Below are positions 50,434 through 59,624 of a stretch of DNA of 64,000 nucleotides, one piece after another. Made by a program: the position numbers and the translations under genes. Each line of letters starts with the position of its first letter. Positions within the stretch are counted from its first letter, which is position 1. The stretch is from Paratractidigestivibacter faecalis. GTDB taxonomy: Bacteria; Actinomycetota; Coriobacteriia; Coriobacteriales; Atopobiaceae. Below the pieces are notes generated by a model. It saw only the letters and a program-made list of their open reading frames with translations. It was not told where the DNA came from and did not search any database. The stretch covers positions 584,742 to 648,741 of the forward strand of contig NZ_QSNG01000001.1 of assembly GCF_003416765.1 (NCBI RefSeq). Direction: 5' to 3'.

Positions 50434-50467
50434 AATCCCCTGGGCTGCGCCTGCGGCCCAGGGGATT
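50434..50467. terminator. Bidirectional terminator between ffh and L,D-transpeptidase
   Basis: AATCCCCTGGGC pairs perfectly with GCCCAGGGGATT around ten bases, with a T run on either strand (TTTTG; TTTCTTTC). A second stem, GGCGAGA/TCTCGCC, follows at 50475-50494 and contains the 9-mer. Confidence 0.9.
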
Positions 50468-50507
50468 TTGCTTGGGCGAGAAGCCCCTCTCGCCGTCTGG
50501 TCGTTGG

Positions 50508-51947
50508 CTAGTCGTGGACGATGCAGACGTCGCCGACCTGGATGACGTTGTAGAGCTCGTCGGCCTTCTCCATGCTGAGGTTGATGCAGCCGTGGCTTCC
50601 GTACCAGGTGTAGATGTTGCCGCCGAACTGCGAGCGCCAGGGCGCGTTGTGGAAGCCCACGGCGCTGCCGACGACGCCCATCCAGTACTGCACGTGGCTG
50701 TCCCACTCGGGCTCGCCGTCGTCGCCCACAGGGCCGCGCAGGTTGATGTCGCCGTGCTCGCGGCTGGTGATGGACCAGACGCCGGCGGGCGTGTCGTGGC
50801 CCTTGTTGGGCTGGCCGGTGACCACGTCGGACTCCCAGATGATGGAGCCGTCGTCGCCGTAGAAGCGGGCGTGCTGCTCGGTGCGGTCGACGTCTATGTA
50901 GCGGGCGCCCCAGTCCTGGCCGTGCGGGTTGACGGTCGCGGCGCTGGAGGTGCAGGGAATCTCGATGCTTCCCGCGGCTCCCGCCTCAAGCGCGGCCGCG
51001 ATCTGCTCGGCAAGGGCGTCGCCGTCGATGCACCAGCCGTAGATGCCGCCGGAGACGGTGACCACCTTGCCGTCCGGGCGGGTGTAGGTGCGCTCGGTGC
51101 CCACGGAGTCCAGCTGGTCGGAGAGCTCGCCGTGGCACCAGTCGGCGATGGCCTGCGTGTCCAGGGTGACGGAGCCGTCGTCGCCCTGGCTGAGCCAGCC
51201 GGCGATGCGCGCGGCGTCCACCGTGGCGGCCTGGTTGCCGCCGAGCGTGAGGGCCTGGGTGGCGCCTACGTAGGCGTTGAGCCTGGTCAGGGCGTCATGG
51301 AGCTCGGAGCCGCCGGAGAGGCTCTCGTCGCCGAGGGTGACGGTCTGGGGCATGTCGCCCAGGGCCTCGGCCACGTGGGCGGCCGCTGCCCTGGCGTCAA
51401 CGTGGGCCGCCAGGGCAGCGTCTGAGAGCACGTAGGTGCCGCTGGCCGCGTCAAAGGCAATGTCCTTCTCGCCAGGGTCTGTCTCGGCGGCCGCCTGGGC
51501 CGCGCTGGCGATAAGCTCCTCCAGCTTGGACTCGTCGGCGGTGACGGGACACTCCACCTCGAGGTCGCGCGAGCCCGCAAGGGCAAGCGGCCACGTCCAG
51601 GCACCCTGGGCCGCGAGGGCCTTGGCCGCCATGGCCTGGCCGTCGCGGGTGAGGCCGGCCTCGTCGGCGGTGACCGTGAGGTCAAGGCCGTCGCCGGTCA
51701 CGCGGAAGGAGTAGGAGGAGAGCGGGCCCTCGGCCAGCGCGGCGGCGTCTGCGGACGGCATGAGCGAGACGTCCTGGCCGTTCAGGCGGGTCTGGGGCAT
51801 GAAGACGTTGCTGAAGACGGCAACGCCGCCCAGGTAGACGGCGGCGGTCACGCCAACGATGGCGACGGGCACTACCCAGAGGCGGCGGCTGCCGCCCCGG
51901 GGCGCCTTTGCCTTGGCGTTCTTCTGCGGTGACATGTGCGCTGGCAT
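50508..51947 (-). CDS. L,D-transpeptidase (YkuD) with N-terminal anchor
   Basis: A 479-residue cell-wall enzyme making 3-3 cross-links or attaching proteins. Basic cytoplasmic start, one helix (LWVVPVAIVGVTAAVYLGGV, about 25-44), two repeats of a peptidoglycan-binding/extension type (each with an RLNGQDVSL-like or LNAYVG segment), and a C-terminal YkuD domain with the active site YGSHGCINLSMEKADELY (Cys nucleophile; His just before). Start ATG 51947 is preferred (AAGGA upstream); ATG 51935 is possible. Divergent from the SpoU methyltransferase. Confidence 0.9.
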   Translation of the reverse strand: MPAHMSPQKNAKAKAPRGGSRRLWVVPVAIVGVTAAVYLGGVAVFSNVFMPQTRLNGQDVSLMPSADAAALAEGPLSSYSFRVTGDGLDLTVTADEAGLTRDGQAMAAKALAAQGAWTWPLALAGSRDLEVECPVTADESKLEELIASAAQAAAETDPGEKDIAFDAASGTYVLSDAALAAHVDARAAAAHVAEALGDMPQTVTLGDESLSGGSELHDALTRLNAYVGATQALTLGGNQAATVDAARIAGWLSQGDDGSVTLDTQAIADWCHGELSDQLDSVGTERTYTRPDGKVVTVSGGIYGWCIDGDALAEQIAAALEAGAAGSIEIPCTSSAATVNPHGQDWGARYIDVDRTEQHARFYGDDGSIIWESDVVTGQPNKGHDTPAGVWSITSREHGDINLRGPVGDDGEPEWDSHVQYWMGVVGSAVGFHNAPWRSQFGGNIYTWYGSHGCINLSMEKADELYNVIQVGDVCIVHD

Positions 51948-52064
51948 GTGGTTCTTGGGTCCTTTCCGGGCGCCTGCCGCCCGAGCGGATTCGCTCAGGC
52001 TATCGTAGCCTAGACCCCGGACGCAAAGTCCGAGAATGGTTAAATCTTTAGGAGAGGAGCGCAA

Positions 52065-52925
52065 ATGGCCCGCACCGTGCGCCTTGAGAGCCTGGACGAC
52101 CCCAGGCTTGACGCCTACGCCCGCCTGACCGAGCACCAGCTGAGGAGCCGCCTGGAGCCTGAGCGGGCGATGCTCGTGGCGGAGTCCAGAAACGTCATCG
52201 ACGTCGCGCTGGCCCAGGGCCTGGAGCCGCTCTCCTTCCTGGTGGACGAGAGCCACCTTGCCTCCGCGGCGGACCTCTTTGCCCGGGCGCCCGAGGAAGT
52301 GCCCGTCTTCGTGTTGCCCCAGGAGCAGCTGGAGCGTCTGTGCGGCTTCAAGGTCACGCGCGGCCTGCTGGCGTGCTTCCGCCGGCCGGCCGAGCGCGGC
52401 GTGGCCGAGGTCCTCGACGGCGCACGCAACGTGGTGGTGCTGGAGGACCTGGTGGACGTCACCAACGTGGGGGCGCTCTTCCGGTCCGCGGCGGCGCTGG
52501 GGGCAGACGCCGTGCTTCTCTCGCCGCGCTGCGCGGACCCGCTCTGCCGCCGTGCGGTGCGCGTCTCCATGGGCACGGTCTTCCAGGTGCCGTGGGCGCG
52601 CGTGGAGGCCGGCGCGTGGCCCGCGGCCTGCGCTGACGAGCTGCGGGGGCGGGGCTTCTCGCTTAGCGCCCTGGCGCTCACCGACGACGCCCTGCCCATC
52701 GACGCGCCGGGCCTTGGCGCCAGGCTTGGCGAGAAGCGCGCCCTCCTCTTTGGCTGCGAGGGCTGGGGCCTCACCAAAGCCGCGCTTGCCGCCTGCGACC
52801 AGGCCCTCATCATCCCCATGGCCCGCGGCGTGGACTCCCTGAACGTGGCCGCCAGCTCCGCCGTCGCCTTCTGGCAGCTCTTCCGGACAGGGGCGGACAG
52901 GGGGACGCTGTTAATTACCAGGTAA
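52065..52925 (+). CDS. SpoU/TrmH-family RNA ribose 2'-O-methyltransferase
   Basis: A 286-residue knotted SAM methyltransferase. N-terminal substrate domain (about 1-100), then motif 1 LVDVTNVGALFRSAAALGAD, motif 2 CRRAVRVSMGTVFQVPW, and motif 3 LLFGCEGWGLT with SLNVAASSAVAFW at the end. AGGAGAGGAG precedes the ATG. The last dozen codons (TGADRGTLLITR) lie in repeat-like sequence upstream of repeat A copy 2, so the C-terminal tail and stop seem supplied by an inserted element. The methylated rRNA or tRNA site is unknown. Confidence 0.88.
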   Translation: MARTVRLESLDDPRLDAYARLTEHQLRSRLEPERAMLVAESRNVIDVALAQGLEPLSFLVDESHLASAADLFARAPEEVPVFVLPQEQLERLCGFKVTRGLLACFRRPAERGVAEVLDGARNVVVLEDLVDVTNVGALFRSAAALGADAVLLSPRCADPLCRRAVRVSMGTVFQVPWARVEAGAWPAACADELRGRGFSLSALALTDDALPIDAPGLGARLGEKRALLFGCEGWGLTKAALAACDQALIIPMARGVDSLNVAASSAVAFWQLFRTGADRGTLLITR

Positions 52926-52943
52926 AGGGGACACCCTTCTTCT

Positions 52944-53084
52944 CAAATTGGGGACGTGTTCAAGTTTGCGCAAAGTTGGGACAGGTTCGGGCTGCGTGCA
53001 GGTGCGGGCTGCGCGGCCCCGTGCTTGCCTGCCCCTCGGCAACGTGTCCCCTTTTTGCGCAAAAACGAACACGTCCCCAATTTG
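52944..53084. repeat. Repeat A, copy 2
   Basis: Same perfect 18-bp outer arms as copy 1 (CAAATTGGGGACGTGTTC and its inverse) around a longer, GC-rich centre; the inner arms are exchanged left for right compared with copy 1. It is flanked by further GGGGAC and GTCCCC fragments (52890-52935, 53099-53110). It fills the 279-base gap before fbp. Confidence 0.85.
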
Positions 53085-53204
53085 AGGGCAGGCAGCTAAC
53101 AACGTCCCCACTGTCTGGTGGGCCGCTCGCCGAATGATGGTTTCTTCTGGTGATACCAGTTGGCACACTTAAACAACGTGTCAAATGGGGAAGGGGCACA
53201 TCAC

Positions 53205-55115
53205 ATGCAGGACCTAGCACGCCGCTCGCCGGCCGAGCGGAAGTACCTGGAGCTTCTCGCCGAGAAGTTCCCGACGACGCAGTCCGTCTTCACCGAGGTC
53301 ATCAACCTGGAGGCCATTCTCAACCTGCCCAAGGGCACCGAGCACTTCGTCTCTGACGTGCACGGCGAGTACGAGGCCTTCGAGCACATCCTCAACAACT
53401 GCTCCGGCGTCATCCGCGAGCGCGTAGGGCAGGCCTTTGCCATGGAGCTCACCCGAGACGAGCAGGCAGACCTCTGCACGCTCATCTACTATCCCGAGCT
53501 CAAGCTGAGGCGCCTTCGCGAGCAGGACCGCCTCACCTCGGAGTGGTACGCCATCACGCTCACGCGCCTGGTGCGCCTGGCGCGGCGCCTCTCCGGCTCC
53601 TACACCCGCTCCAAGGTGCGCAAGGCCATGCCCGTTGCGTACGCCTACATCATCGACGAGCTTCTCCACATCAGCCCCGACGAGCGCGAGACGCGTCTGG
53701 CCTACCACCAGCGCATCATCGACACCATCGTGGACACCGGCAGCGCGGACGACTTTGTCTGCTCTCTGGCCGCGCTCATCAAGCGCCTGGCCGTGGACCA
53801 CCTGCATGTGGTAGGCGACGTCTTCGACCGAGGGCCGCACGCTGACAAGATCATGGAGCGCCTCATGGCCTACCACTCCATCGACGTGCAGTGGGGCAAC
53901 CACGACATCGTCTGGATGGGCGCTGCGGCGGGCTCCTACGCGTGCCTGGCCGCAGTCATCCGCAACAACGTCCACTACGACAGCCTCAAGATCCTGGAGA
54001 GCGCCTACGGCGTCAGCCTGCGTGAGCTGGCCCTCTTCGCCGAGGCCACCTACCGCGCCGACGACGGCATGAGCCCCGTTGAGAAGGCCATCTCGGTCAT
54101 CCTCTTCAAGCTGGAGGGGCAGACCATCCGCCGCCACCCCAACTGGCACATGGACGACCGCCTGCTGCTGGAGCACGTGGACGCCGAGCGCGGGGTGGCC
54201 GTGGTGGACGGCCGCGAGTACGAGCTGCGCACGCGCGACTTCCCGACGCTGGAAGCGGACGACCCCTACGCCCTCACGCCCGAGGAGCAGCGCGTCATGG
54301 ACAATCTCATGAACGCGGTGAGAAGCTCCGACAAGCTGCGCCGCCACGTGGGCTTCCTCTTCGAGCACGGCTCCACCTACCTCGTGCACAACGGCAACGT
54401 GCTCTTCCACGCCTGCGTGCCCATGAACGAGGACGGCAGCTTCTGCGCCGTCAACCACCAGGGCCAGATGCTCTCGGGCCGCGCCTACTACGACTACGCC
54501 GACCGCCTGGCCCGCCGGGCCTGGCACGAGCACGACCAGGTCTCGCTCGACTGGATGTGGTACCTCTGGTGCGGGCGCTTCTCGCCGCTTTCCGGCCGTG
54601 TGGTCAAGACCTTCGAGCGGACCTACTTTGCCGACCGCTCCACCTGGGAGGAGCCGCGCGACCCGTACTTCTCGCACACGGAGGACCCGGCCATGTGCGC
54701 CCGCGTGCTGGAGGAGTTTGGCGCCGACGTGGAGCGTGGCGTCATCATCAACGGGCACACGCCGGTCCACGCCGCGGCGGGGGAGAGCCCGGTCAAGGCC
54801 GGGGGCAGGCTGGTGGTCATCGACGGCGGCTTCTGCCAGGCCTACCACTCCACGACGGGCATCGCCGGCTACACGCTCATCGCCGACCCGGAGGGCATGC
54901 GCATCAAGGCCCACCGCCCCTTTGGGTCCATCGCCGACGTGCTCGACCTCAACGCCGACATCGTGAGCGACGACGACCGCTTCCAGAGAAACCCGCGGCC
55001 GCTCTTCATTGGCGACACGGACACCGGCGCCGACATCCGCGGCCAGATCGCCGACCTGCGGGCCCTGCTTGACGCCTACCGCACCGGCGAGGTTCTGGAG
55101 CGCACCGGCGCCTGA
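53205..55115 (+). CDS. fbp: Fructose-1,6-bisphosphatase class III
   Basis: A 636-residue gluconeogenic phosphatase of the Firmicute-type class III. Metallophosphatase motifs: HFVSDVHGEYEAFEHIL, HVVGDVFDRGPHADKIMERL, VQWGNHDIVWMGAAAG, GVIINGHTPVHAA. ATG 53205 with AAGGGG upstream; a frame opening at 53160 adds 15 residues without support. Single gene, 125 bases before ftsH; that spacer holds another fragment of repeat A (CAAATTGAGGGCG). Confidence 0.93.
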   Translation: MQDLARRSPAERKYLELLAEKFPTTQSVFTEVINLEAILNLPKGTEHFVSDVHGEYEAFEHILNNCSGVIRERVGQAFAMELTRDEQADLCTLIYYPELKLRRLREQDRLTSEWYAITLTRLVRLARRLSGSYTRSKVRKAMPVAYAYIIDELLHISPDERETRLAYHQRIIDTIVDTGSADDFVCSLAALIKRLAVDHLHVVGDVFDRGPHADKIMERLMAYHSIDVQWGNHDIVWMGAAAGSYACLAAVIRNNVHYDSLKILESAYGVSLRELALFAEATYRADDGMSPVEKAISVILFKLEGQTIRRHPNWHMDDRLLLEHVDAERGVAVVDGREYELRTRDFPTLEADDPYALTPEEQRVMDNLMNAVRSSDKLRRHVGFLFEHGSTYLVHNGNVLFHACVPMNEDGSFCAVNHQGQMLSGRAYYDYADRLARRAWHEHDQVSLDWMWYLWCGRFSPLSGRVVKTFERTYFADRSTWEEPRDPYFSHTEDPAMCARVLEEFGADVERGVIINGHTPVHAAAGESPVKAGGRLVVIDGGFCQAYHSTTGIAGYTLIADPEGMRIKAHRPFGSIADVLDLNADIVSDDDRFQRNPRPLFIGDTDTGADIRGQIADLRALLDAYRTGEVLERTGA

Positions 55116-55240
55116 CCGGGGCTGGACGCGCCCGCCCCGCAAATTGAGGGCGTCTGGACAGGTGGGTGCGGTTTTGGGTATCACATAACCCATGGGCCAG
55201 CACGCTGGCCGCTCAACCACGGACGAAAGGTCCCCGCACG

Positions 55241-57148
55241 ATGGACATGAACGAGAACAAGCGAAGAAGGTCGATGCTGCTCTACATCCTCATTGCAGTC
55301 GTCGTCTACCTCGCCGTGAGCCAGACCATGTACCCGGCTCTCACCAACTCCCAGACCAAGGAGGTCAGCTACTCCGACTTCCTCACCATGGTCGACAAGA
55401 ACGAGGTCACCCAGGTCCAGAAGACCCAGGGAGACGCCCAGCTCTACTTCACCACCGGCTCGGGCGACTCGCAGCAGAAGTACAGCACCGTCATCTTCGG
55501 CTCGGGCGACGGCCTCAACGAAAAGCTCGAGGACCATGGCGTCCAGATGGTGGGCAAGATCGCCGACACCTCCGGTGACATGTGGTTCTACCTGCTGCTC
55601 TCCTACGGCCTGCCCATCGTGATCTTCCTTCTCATCGGCTGGTGGTTCAACCGCCGCATGAAGAAGGCCATGGGCGATGACGGCCCCTCCATGAACTTCG
55701 GCGGAGGCGGCTTCGGCATGGGCGGCGGCCTGGGCAAGTCCAACGTCAAGGAGGTCAAGGGCGAGGAGACCGGCGTCACGTTCAAGGACGTCGCCGGCCA
55801 GGACGAGGCCAAGGAGTCCCTGCAGGAGATCGTCTCGTTCCTCAAGAAGCCCGACAAGTACAACGAGATCGGCGCACGCTGCCCGCGCGGCGCTCTTCTC
55901 GTCGGCCCTCCGGGAACCGGCAAGACCCTCATGGCCAAGGCCGTGGCGGGCGAGGCCGGCGTGCCGTTCTTCCAGATCGCCGGCTCCGAGTTCGTCGAGA
56001 TGTTCGTCGGCCGCGGCGCCGCCAAGGTGCGCGACCTCTTCAAGCAGGCAAACGAGAAGGCCCCCTGCATCGTCTTCATCGACGAGATCGACGCCGTGGG
56101 CAAGAGGCGCGACAGCTCCCTCAACTCCAACGACGAGCGCGAGCAGACCCTGAACCAGCTGCTCTCCGAGATGGACGGCTTCGACAACCACAAGGGCATC
56201 GTCGTCCTGGCCGCCACCAACCGCCCCGAGTCCCTCGACCCGGCCCTGCTGCGCCCCGGCCGCTTTGACCGCCGCATCCCCGTCGAGCTGCCCGACCTCG
56301 CCGGCCGCGAGGCCATCCTCAAGATCCACGCCAACGACGTCAAGATGGAGGGCTCCATCGACCTGTCCGGCATCGCCAAGTCCACGCCGGGCGCCTCGGG
56401 AGCCGACCTCGCCAACATCATCAACGAGGCCGCCCTGCGCGCCGTGCGCTTCGGCCGCAACCGCGTGACCCAGGAGGACCTCGCCGAGTCCGTCGACGTG
56501 GTCATCGCCGGCGAGAAGAAGAAGTCCACCGTGCTCTCCGAGCACGAGAAGGAGATCGTGGCCTACCACGAAACCGGCCACGCCATCGTGGCGGCCATGC
56601 AGAAGGGCTCCGCGCCCGTCTCCAAGATCACCATCGTGCCGCGCACCTCGGGCGCCCTGGGCTTCACCATGCAGGTTGAGGAGGACGAGCACTTCCTGAC
56701 CACCCGCACCGAGGCCAAGAACAAGATCGCCGTGCTCTGCGGCGGCCGCGCGGCCGAGGAGCTCATCTTCGGCGAGGACGAGAAGACCACCGGCGCCTCC
56801 AACGACATCGAGAAGGCCACCGGCATCGCGCGCGCCATGGTGACCCAGTACGGCATGTCAGACAAGTTCGGCATGGTGGCCCTAGGCCAGCAGCGCAACC
56901 GCTACCTGGGCGGCGGCTCCGAGCTCACCTGCTCCGAGGGCACCGCGCAGGAGGTGGACGCCGAGGTCAGGCGCCTGGTGGAGGAGGGCCACCAGCAGGC
57001 CCTGGACACCCTGCGCGCCAACCGCTTCAAGCTGCACGAGATCGCCCACTACCTCCAGAAGAAGGAGACCATCACGGGCGACGAGTTCATGAACATCCTC
57101 ACGCGCGACGACGGCTTCGCGCCCCAGATGCCCAAGCCTCAGCAGTAG
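55241..57148 (+). CDS. ftsH: ATP-dependent zinc metalloprotease FtsH
   Basis: A 635-residue membrane AAA+ protease. Two helices ([19 protein letters not shown] near 12-30; [19 protein letters not shown] near 120-138) flank an extracytoplasmic domain. Glycine-rich linker ([13 protein letters not shown]), Walker [21 protein letters not shown], Walker [34 protein letters not shown], and zinc site [12 protein letters not shown] (HExxH). ATG 55241 follows GAAAGG. Ended by a near-perfect 40-base palindrome. Confidence 0.96.
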   Translation: MDMNENKRRRSMLLYILIAVVVYLAVSQTMYPALTNSQTKEVSYSDFLTMVDKNEVTQVQKTQGDAQLYFTTGSGDSQQKYSTVIFGSGDGLNEKLEDHGVQMVGKIADTSGDMWFYLLLSYGLPIVIFLLIGWWFNRRMKKAMGDDGPSMNFGGGGFGMGGGLGKSNVKEVKGEETGVTFKDVAGQDEAKESLQEIVSFLKKPDKYNEIGARCPRGALLVGPPGTGKTLMAKAVAGEAGVPFFQIAGSEFVEMFVGRGAAKVRDLFKQANEKAPCIVFIDEIDAVGKRRDSSLNSNDEREQTLNQLLSEMDGFDNHKGIVVLAATNRPESLDPALLRPGRFDRRIPVELPDLAGREAILKIHANDVKMEGSIDLSGIAKSTPGASGADLANIINEAALRAVRFGRNRVTQEDLAESVDVVIAGEKKKSTVLSEHEKEIVAYHETGHAIVAAMQKGSAPVSKITIVPRTSGALGFTMQVEEDEHFLTTRTEAKNKIAVLCGGRAAEELIFGEDEKTTGASNDIEKATGIARAMVTQYGMSDKFGMVALGQQRNRYLGGGSELTCSEGTAQEVDAEVRRLVEEGHQQALDTLRANRFKLHEIAHYLQKKETITGDEFMNILTRDDGFAPQMPKPQQ

Positions 57149-57180
57149 CGGCCACGGCCCGCATCCATTCCGAACGCAAC

Positions 57181-57220
57181 AGGACGCCCCGGCGAGAAGC
57201 GCTTCTCGTCGGGGCGTCCT
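57181..57220. terminator. Terminator built on the GGCGAGAAG motif, ftsH/deaminase
   Basis: AGGACGCCCCGGCGAGAAGC and its inverse form 20-base arms with one G-T pair; TTG follows. It is a bidirectional stop between ftsH (plus) and the deaminase (minus). Confidence 0.85.
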
Positions 57221-57287
57221 TGTGCTGGATAGGTTGCGGCGCCCCTTGCCCGTGGGCGCTGCCGCGGCTGCCGCTGCCGTCTCGAGG

Positions 57288-57818
57288 CTAGTCCCAGTAG
57301 CCCTTGTGGACCTCGCAGGCCTCCTCGACGAGCTCGGGGAAGGGGCCGACGACCTCGATGTCCTTCTGGCTGGAGCCAAAGATCTGGCGGCAGGGGGTGT
57401 CCAGCGTGGGGTTCTGCTCGTTGTCGCCGGTCTGGCCGAGGATGTCGCGCTCGGTCATGGCGTACACCACGCGGCCGACGTTGCCCCAGTAGATGGCGCC
57501 CGAGCACATGGCGCACGGCTCGCCGGTGGTGTAGAGCGTGCACTGCCAGAGGTAGTCGTGGTCAAACTTCCTGCTGGCGGCCTCCATGAGGGAGGTCTCG
57601 GCGTGGCCGGTGCAGATGTGCTCTGAGATCTCGCGGTTCTCCTGCTCCAGCACGATCTCTTTGTCCTCGTTCACCAGGATGGCGCCAAAGGGGGTGTTGC
57701 CGTGCTCGCGGCTGAGGCGGGACACCTCGATGGCGCGGCGCAGGAACGCGACGTCCTCCTCGTGGGTGAACTTGGCGCGGCGCGGCTCGTCCCAGCTGCT
57801 CTTCTTCTCGTCGGACAT
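57288..57818 (-). CDS. Zinc nucleoside/nucleobase deaminase (guanine-deaminase-like)
   Basis: A 176-residue CMP/dCMP-deaminase-fold enzyme. Zinc site CTGHAETSLMEAA (His with catalytic Glu) and TGEPCAMCSGAIYWG (PCxxC). TPFGAILVNEDKEI and GNVGRVVYAM are typical for the GuaD/TadA branch; the long C-terminal part (IFGSSQKDIEVVGPFPELVE) points to a free base or nucleoside rather than tRNA. ATG 57818 with AGAGGAAG upstream. A structured leader with a terminator-like hairpin precedes it. Confidence 0.85.
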   Translation of the reverse strand: MSDEKKSSWDEPRRAKFTHEEDVAFLRRAIEVSRLSREHGNTPFGAILVNEDKEIVLEQENREISEHICTGHAETSLMEAASRKFDHDYLWQCTLYTTGEPCAMCSGAIYWGNVGRVVYAMTERDILGQTGDNEQNPTLDTPCRQIFGSSQKDIEVVGPFPELVEEACEVHKGYWD

Positions 57819-57871
57819 GGCTCTTCCTCTCTTTCTTGTGGCCCCAGGGGCCGACGGGGCGAGAAGAGAAA

Positions 57872-57973
57872 GGGCACGCGGAGCGTGGCAAGGGGATGCT
57901 TGCCTTCTCCGTGTGCCCAACGCCGTCCCTGCGCGTCACCTCGCGCGCGCAGCCGCAGATGCGGTCCGGACGG
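57872..57973 (-). promoter_or_regulatory. Structured leader of the deaminase gene (candidate riboswitch/attenuator)
   Basis: In transcript order on the minus strand: CCGTCC (57973-57968) pairs with GGACGG (57928-57923), enclosing two hairpins, CCGCA/TGCGG (57964-57953) and TGCGCG/CGCGCA (57951-57930), a three-way junction. Then GGGCAC-CGGAG-GGCAAG with inverse arms forms a long hairpin (57918-57872) followed by TTTCTCTTCTC, about 50 bases before the start codon. The layout fits an aptamer plus intrinsic terminator, but matches no class I know. In such GC-rich DNA, chance pairing is possible. Confidence 0.4.
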
Positions 57974-58003
57974 TGTCTCTATTCGCAATGTGTGTCGCCA
58001 ACC

Positions 58004-58032
58004 ATATCACAGCTGGGTGACGTGTGTGCCAA
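58004..58032 (-). promoter_or_regulatory. Candidate promoter for the deaminase leader
   Basis: On the minus strand TTGGCA (58032-58027), a 17-base spacer and TGATAT (58009-58004). Transcripts would start near 57997, giving a leader of about 180 bases that contains the structured region. TAGTAT at 58052-58057 may serve the divergent polymerase gene. Confidence 0.45.
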
Positions 58033-58120
58033 GAAATACGCACATTTGTTCTAGTATTTGAGTCCGGTTGGGGTACCATGATGTCAGACGACAAGAACAC
58101 GCGTTTGCATTGGGGGTGCC

Positions 58121-59401
58121 ATGTCAACGGGACCGGCGGATACGGGGAGCGTCTACCTCTGCATTGACCTCAAGTGCTTCTACGCCTCGGTGGAGTGCGC
58201 GGACAGGGGCCTTGACCCGTTTAGGACCAACCTGGTGGTGGCCGATTCCTGCCGCGGCAAGGGCACCATCTGCCTTGCCATCACGCCGGCCATGAAGGCC
58301 CTGGGCGTCCGCAACCGCTGCCGCGTGTTCGAGATACCAAAGTCGGTCGACTTCATAGAGTGCCGCCCCCACATGCGCAGGTACATGGAGGAGTCCGCAG
58401 AGATATACGGCATCTACCTCAGGTACTTCTCGCCCGAGGACATCCACGTCTACTCGGTGGACGAGTGCTTCATAGACGTCACCGGCTACCTCAGGCTCTA
58501 CGGAGAGACGCCCGTCTCCATGGCAAAAAAGCTCATGGCCATCATCAGGCGGGAGCGGCACATCTGCGCCACGGCGGGGGTGGGCACCAACCTCTTCCTG
58601 GCCAAGGTGGCGCTGGACGTGCTGGCCAAGCACGAGCCAGACGGCATCGGCTGGCTTGACGAGGAGACCTTCAGGCGCCGCGTCTGGCACCATCGCCCCC
58701 TCACGGACATCTGGGGCATAGGGCCGGGCACGGCCCGCAGGCTGGAGCGCTACGGGGCCCTTGACCTGGCCGGCGTCACTCGCGTCAACGAGGAGCTTCT
58801 CTACGGGGCCTTTGGCGTCAACGCGGAGTACCTCATAGACCACGCCTGGGGGCGCGAGCCCTGCACCATGGCGGACATCCACGCGTTCCGACCACAGACC
58901 CACTCCATAAGCAATGGGCAGGTCCTCATGCAGGACTACCCCTCTGAGCAGGCGCGCATTGTGCTGAGGGAGATGGCGGACGCTTCGTGCCTGGACCTCG
59001 TGCAGAAGGACGTCGCCTGCACGGGGGTCGCGCTCTGGGTGGGGTACTCCTGCGCCGAGGAGGGGCCGGCGGGGGCCAGCGCCTCTCGCAGGCTGGGCGC
59101 CCCCACGGACTCGCGCACGGAGCTTTGCCAGCTGCTCCTTGCCCTGTGGGACGAGGTGGCAGACCCGACGCGCAACGTGAGGCGCCTTGGCGTGGCGCTC
59201 ACGGGGCTGGTGCCGGCGGGGGTCTCCCAGCCCTCCCTCTTTGACGACGGGGCGGCTTTGGCCCGCGAGCACGAGCTTACGCGGGCGACAATCGCGGTCA
59301 AGGGGCGCTTTGGCAAGAACGCCCTGGTGAGGGGCACGAGCTTCAGGCCCGGCTCTACGGGAAGGGCAAGAAACGAGCAGGTTGGAGGTCACCTTGGGTA
59401 G
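58121..59401 (+). CDS. Y-family DNA polymerase (UmuC/DinB-like)
   Basis: A 426-residue translesion polymerase. Catalytic motifs LCIDLKCFYASVECADRG (metal Asp; steric-gate region) and VYSVDECFIDVTGYLRLYG (SxDE type). IWGIGPGTARRLERYGALD is the HhH region; the little-finger domain follows. SQPSLFDDGA resembles a beta-clamp binding peptide (QxSLF). GGGGG precedes ATG 58121. GAACACGCGTTT at 58095-58106 is one mismatch from GAACNNNNGTTC, a LexA-type site, but sits close to the start codon. The first of three tightly spaced genes. Confidence 0.9.
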   Translation: MSTGPADTGSVYLCIDLKCFYASVECADRGLDPFRTNLVVADSCRGKGTICLAITPAMKALGVRNRCRVFEIPKSVDFIECRPHMRRYMEESAEIYGIYLRYFSPEDIHVYSVDECFIDVTGYLRLYGETPVSMAKKLMAIIRRERHICATAGVGTNLFLAKVALDVLAKHEPDGIGWLDEETFRRRVWHHRPLTDIWGIGPGTARRLERYGALDLAGVTRVNEELLYGAFGVNAEYLIDHAWGREPCTMADIHAFRPQTHSISNGQVLMQDYPSEQARIVLREMADASCLDLVQKDVACTGVALWVGYSCAEEGPAGASASRRLGAPTDSRTELCQLLLALWDEVADPTRNVRRLGVALTGLVPAGVSQPSLFDDGAALAREHELTRATIAVKGRFGKNALVRGTSFRPGSTGRARNEQVGGHLG

Positions 59402-59624
59402 CATGCCGTCGCATGGACGGGGGGACGGGCGCCCCGCGCCGCCGGCGGGGGCGGGCCCGCACCCGCCGCGGCCGCGCGCGCAGAGGGCTGCCCAGTTCAT
59501 GCCCTTCTCGGCGCTCACGGGGCTTGAGGAGCTGCTGCGGGCCGCGGAGGCAAGGGCCGCCTGCCAGGACCCGGCGCCCTGGCCCGCCGACGAGGTGCTC
59601 GAGGAGGAGGTGAGGGGCGCATGA
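59394..59624 (+). CDS. Small YolD-like protein of the translesion cassette
   Basis: A 76-residue protein starting at TTG 59394, five bases after GGAGG and overlapping the polymerase gene by eight bases; ATG 59403 is the alternative. A Pro/Arg-rich N terminus is followed by AAQFMPFSALTGLEELLRA, resembling the PFaaL motif of YolD-like proteins, which accompany UmuC-type polymerases in Gram-positives. The end overlaps the next start by four bases. Confidence 0.65.
   Translation: MGSMPSHGRGDGRPAPPAGAGPHPPRPRAQRAAQFMPFSALTGLEELLRAAEARAACQDPAPWPADEVLEEEVRGA

Noticed and set aside
58095-58106. LexA box before the polymerase gene
   Set aside because: One mismatch from GAACNNNNGTTC and placed only 15 bases before the start; too weak to list as a site without other evidence.
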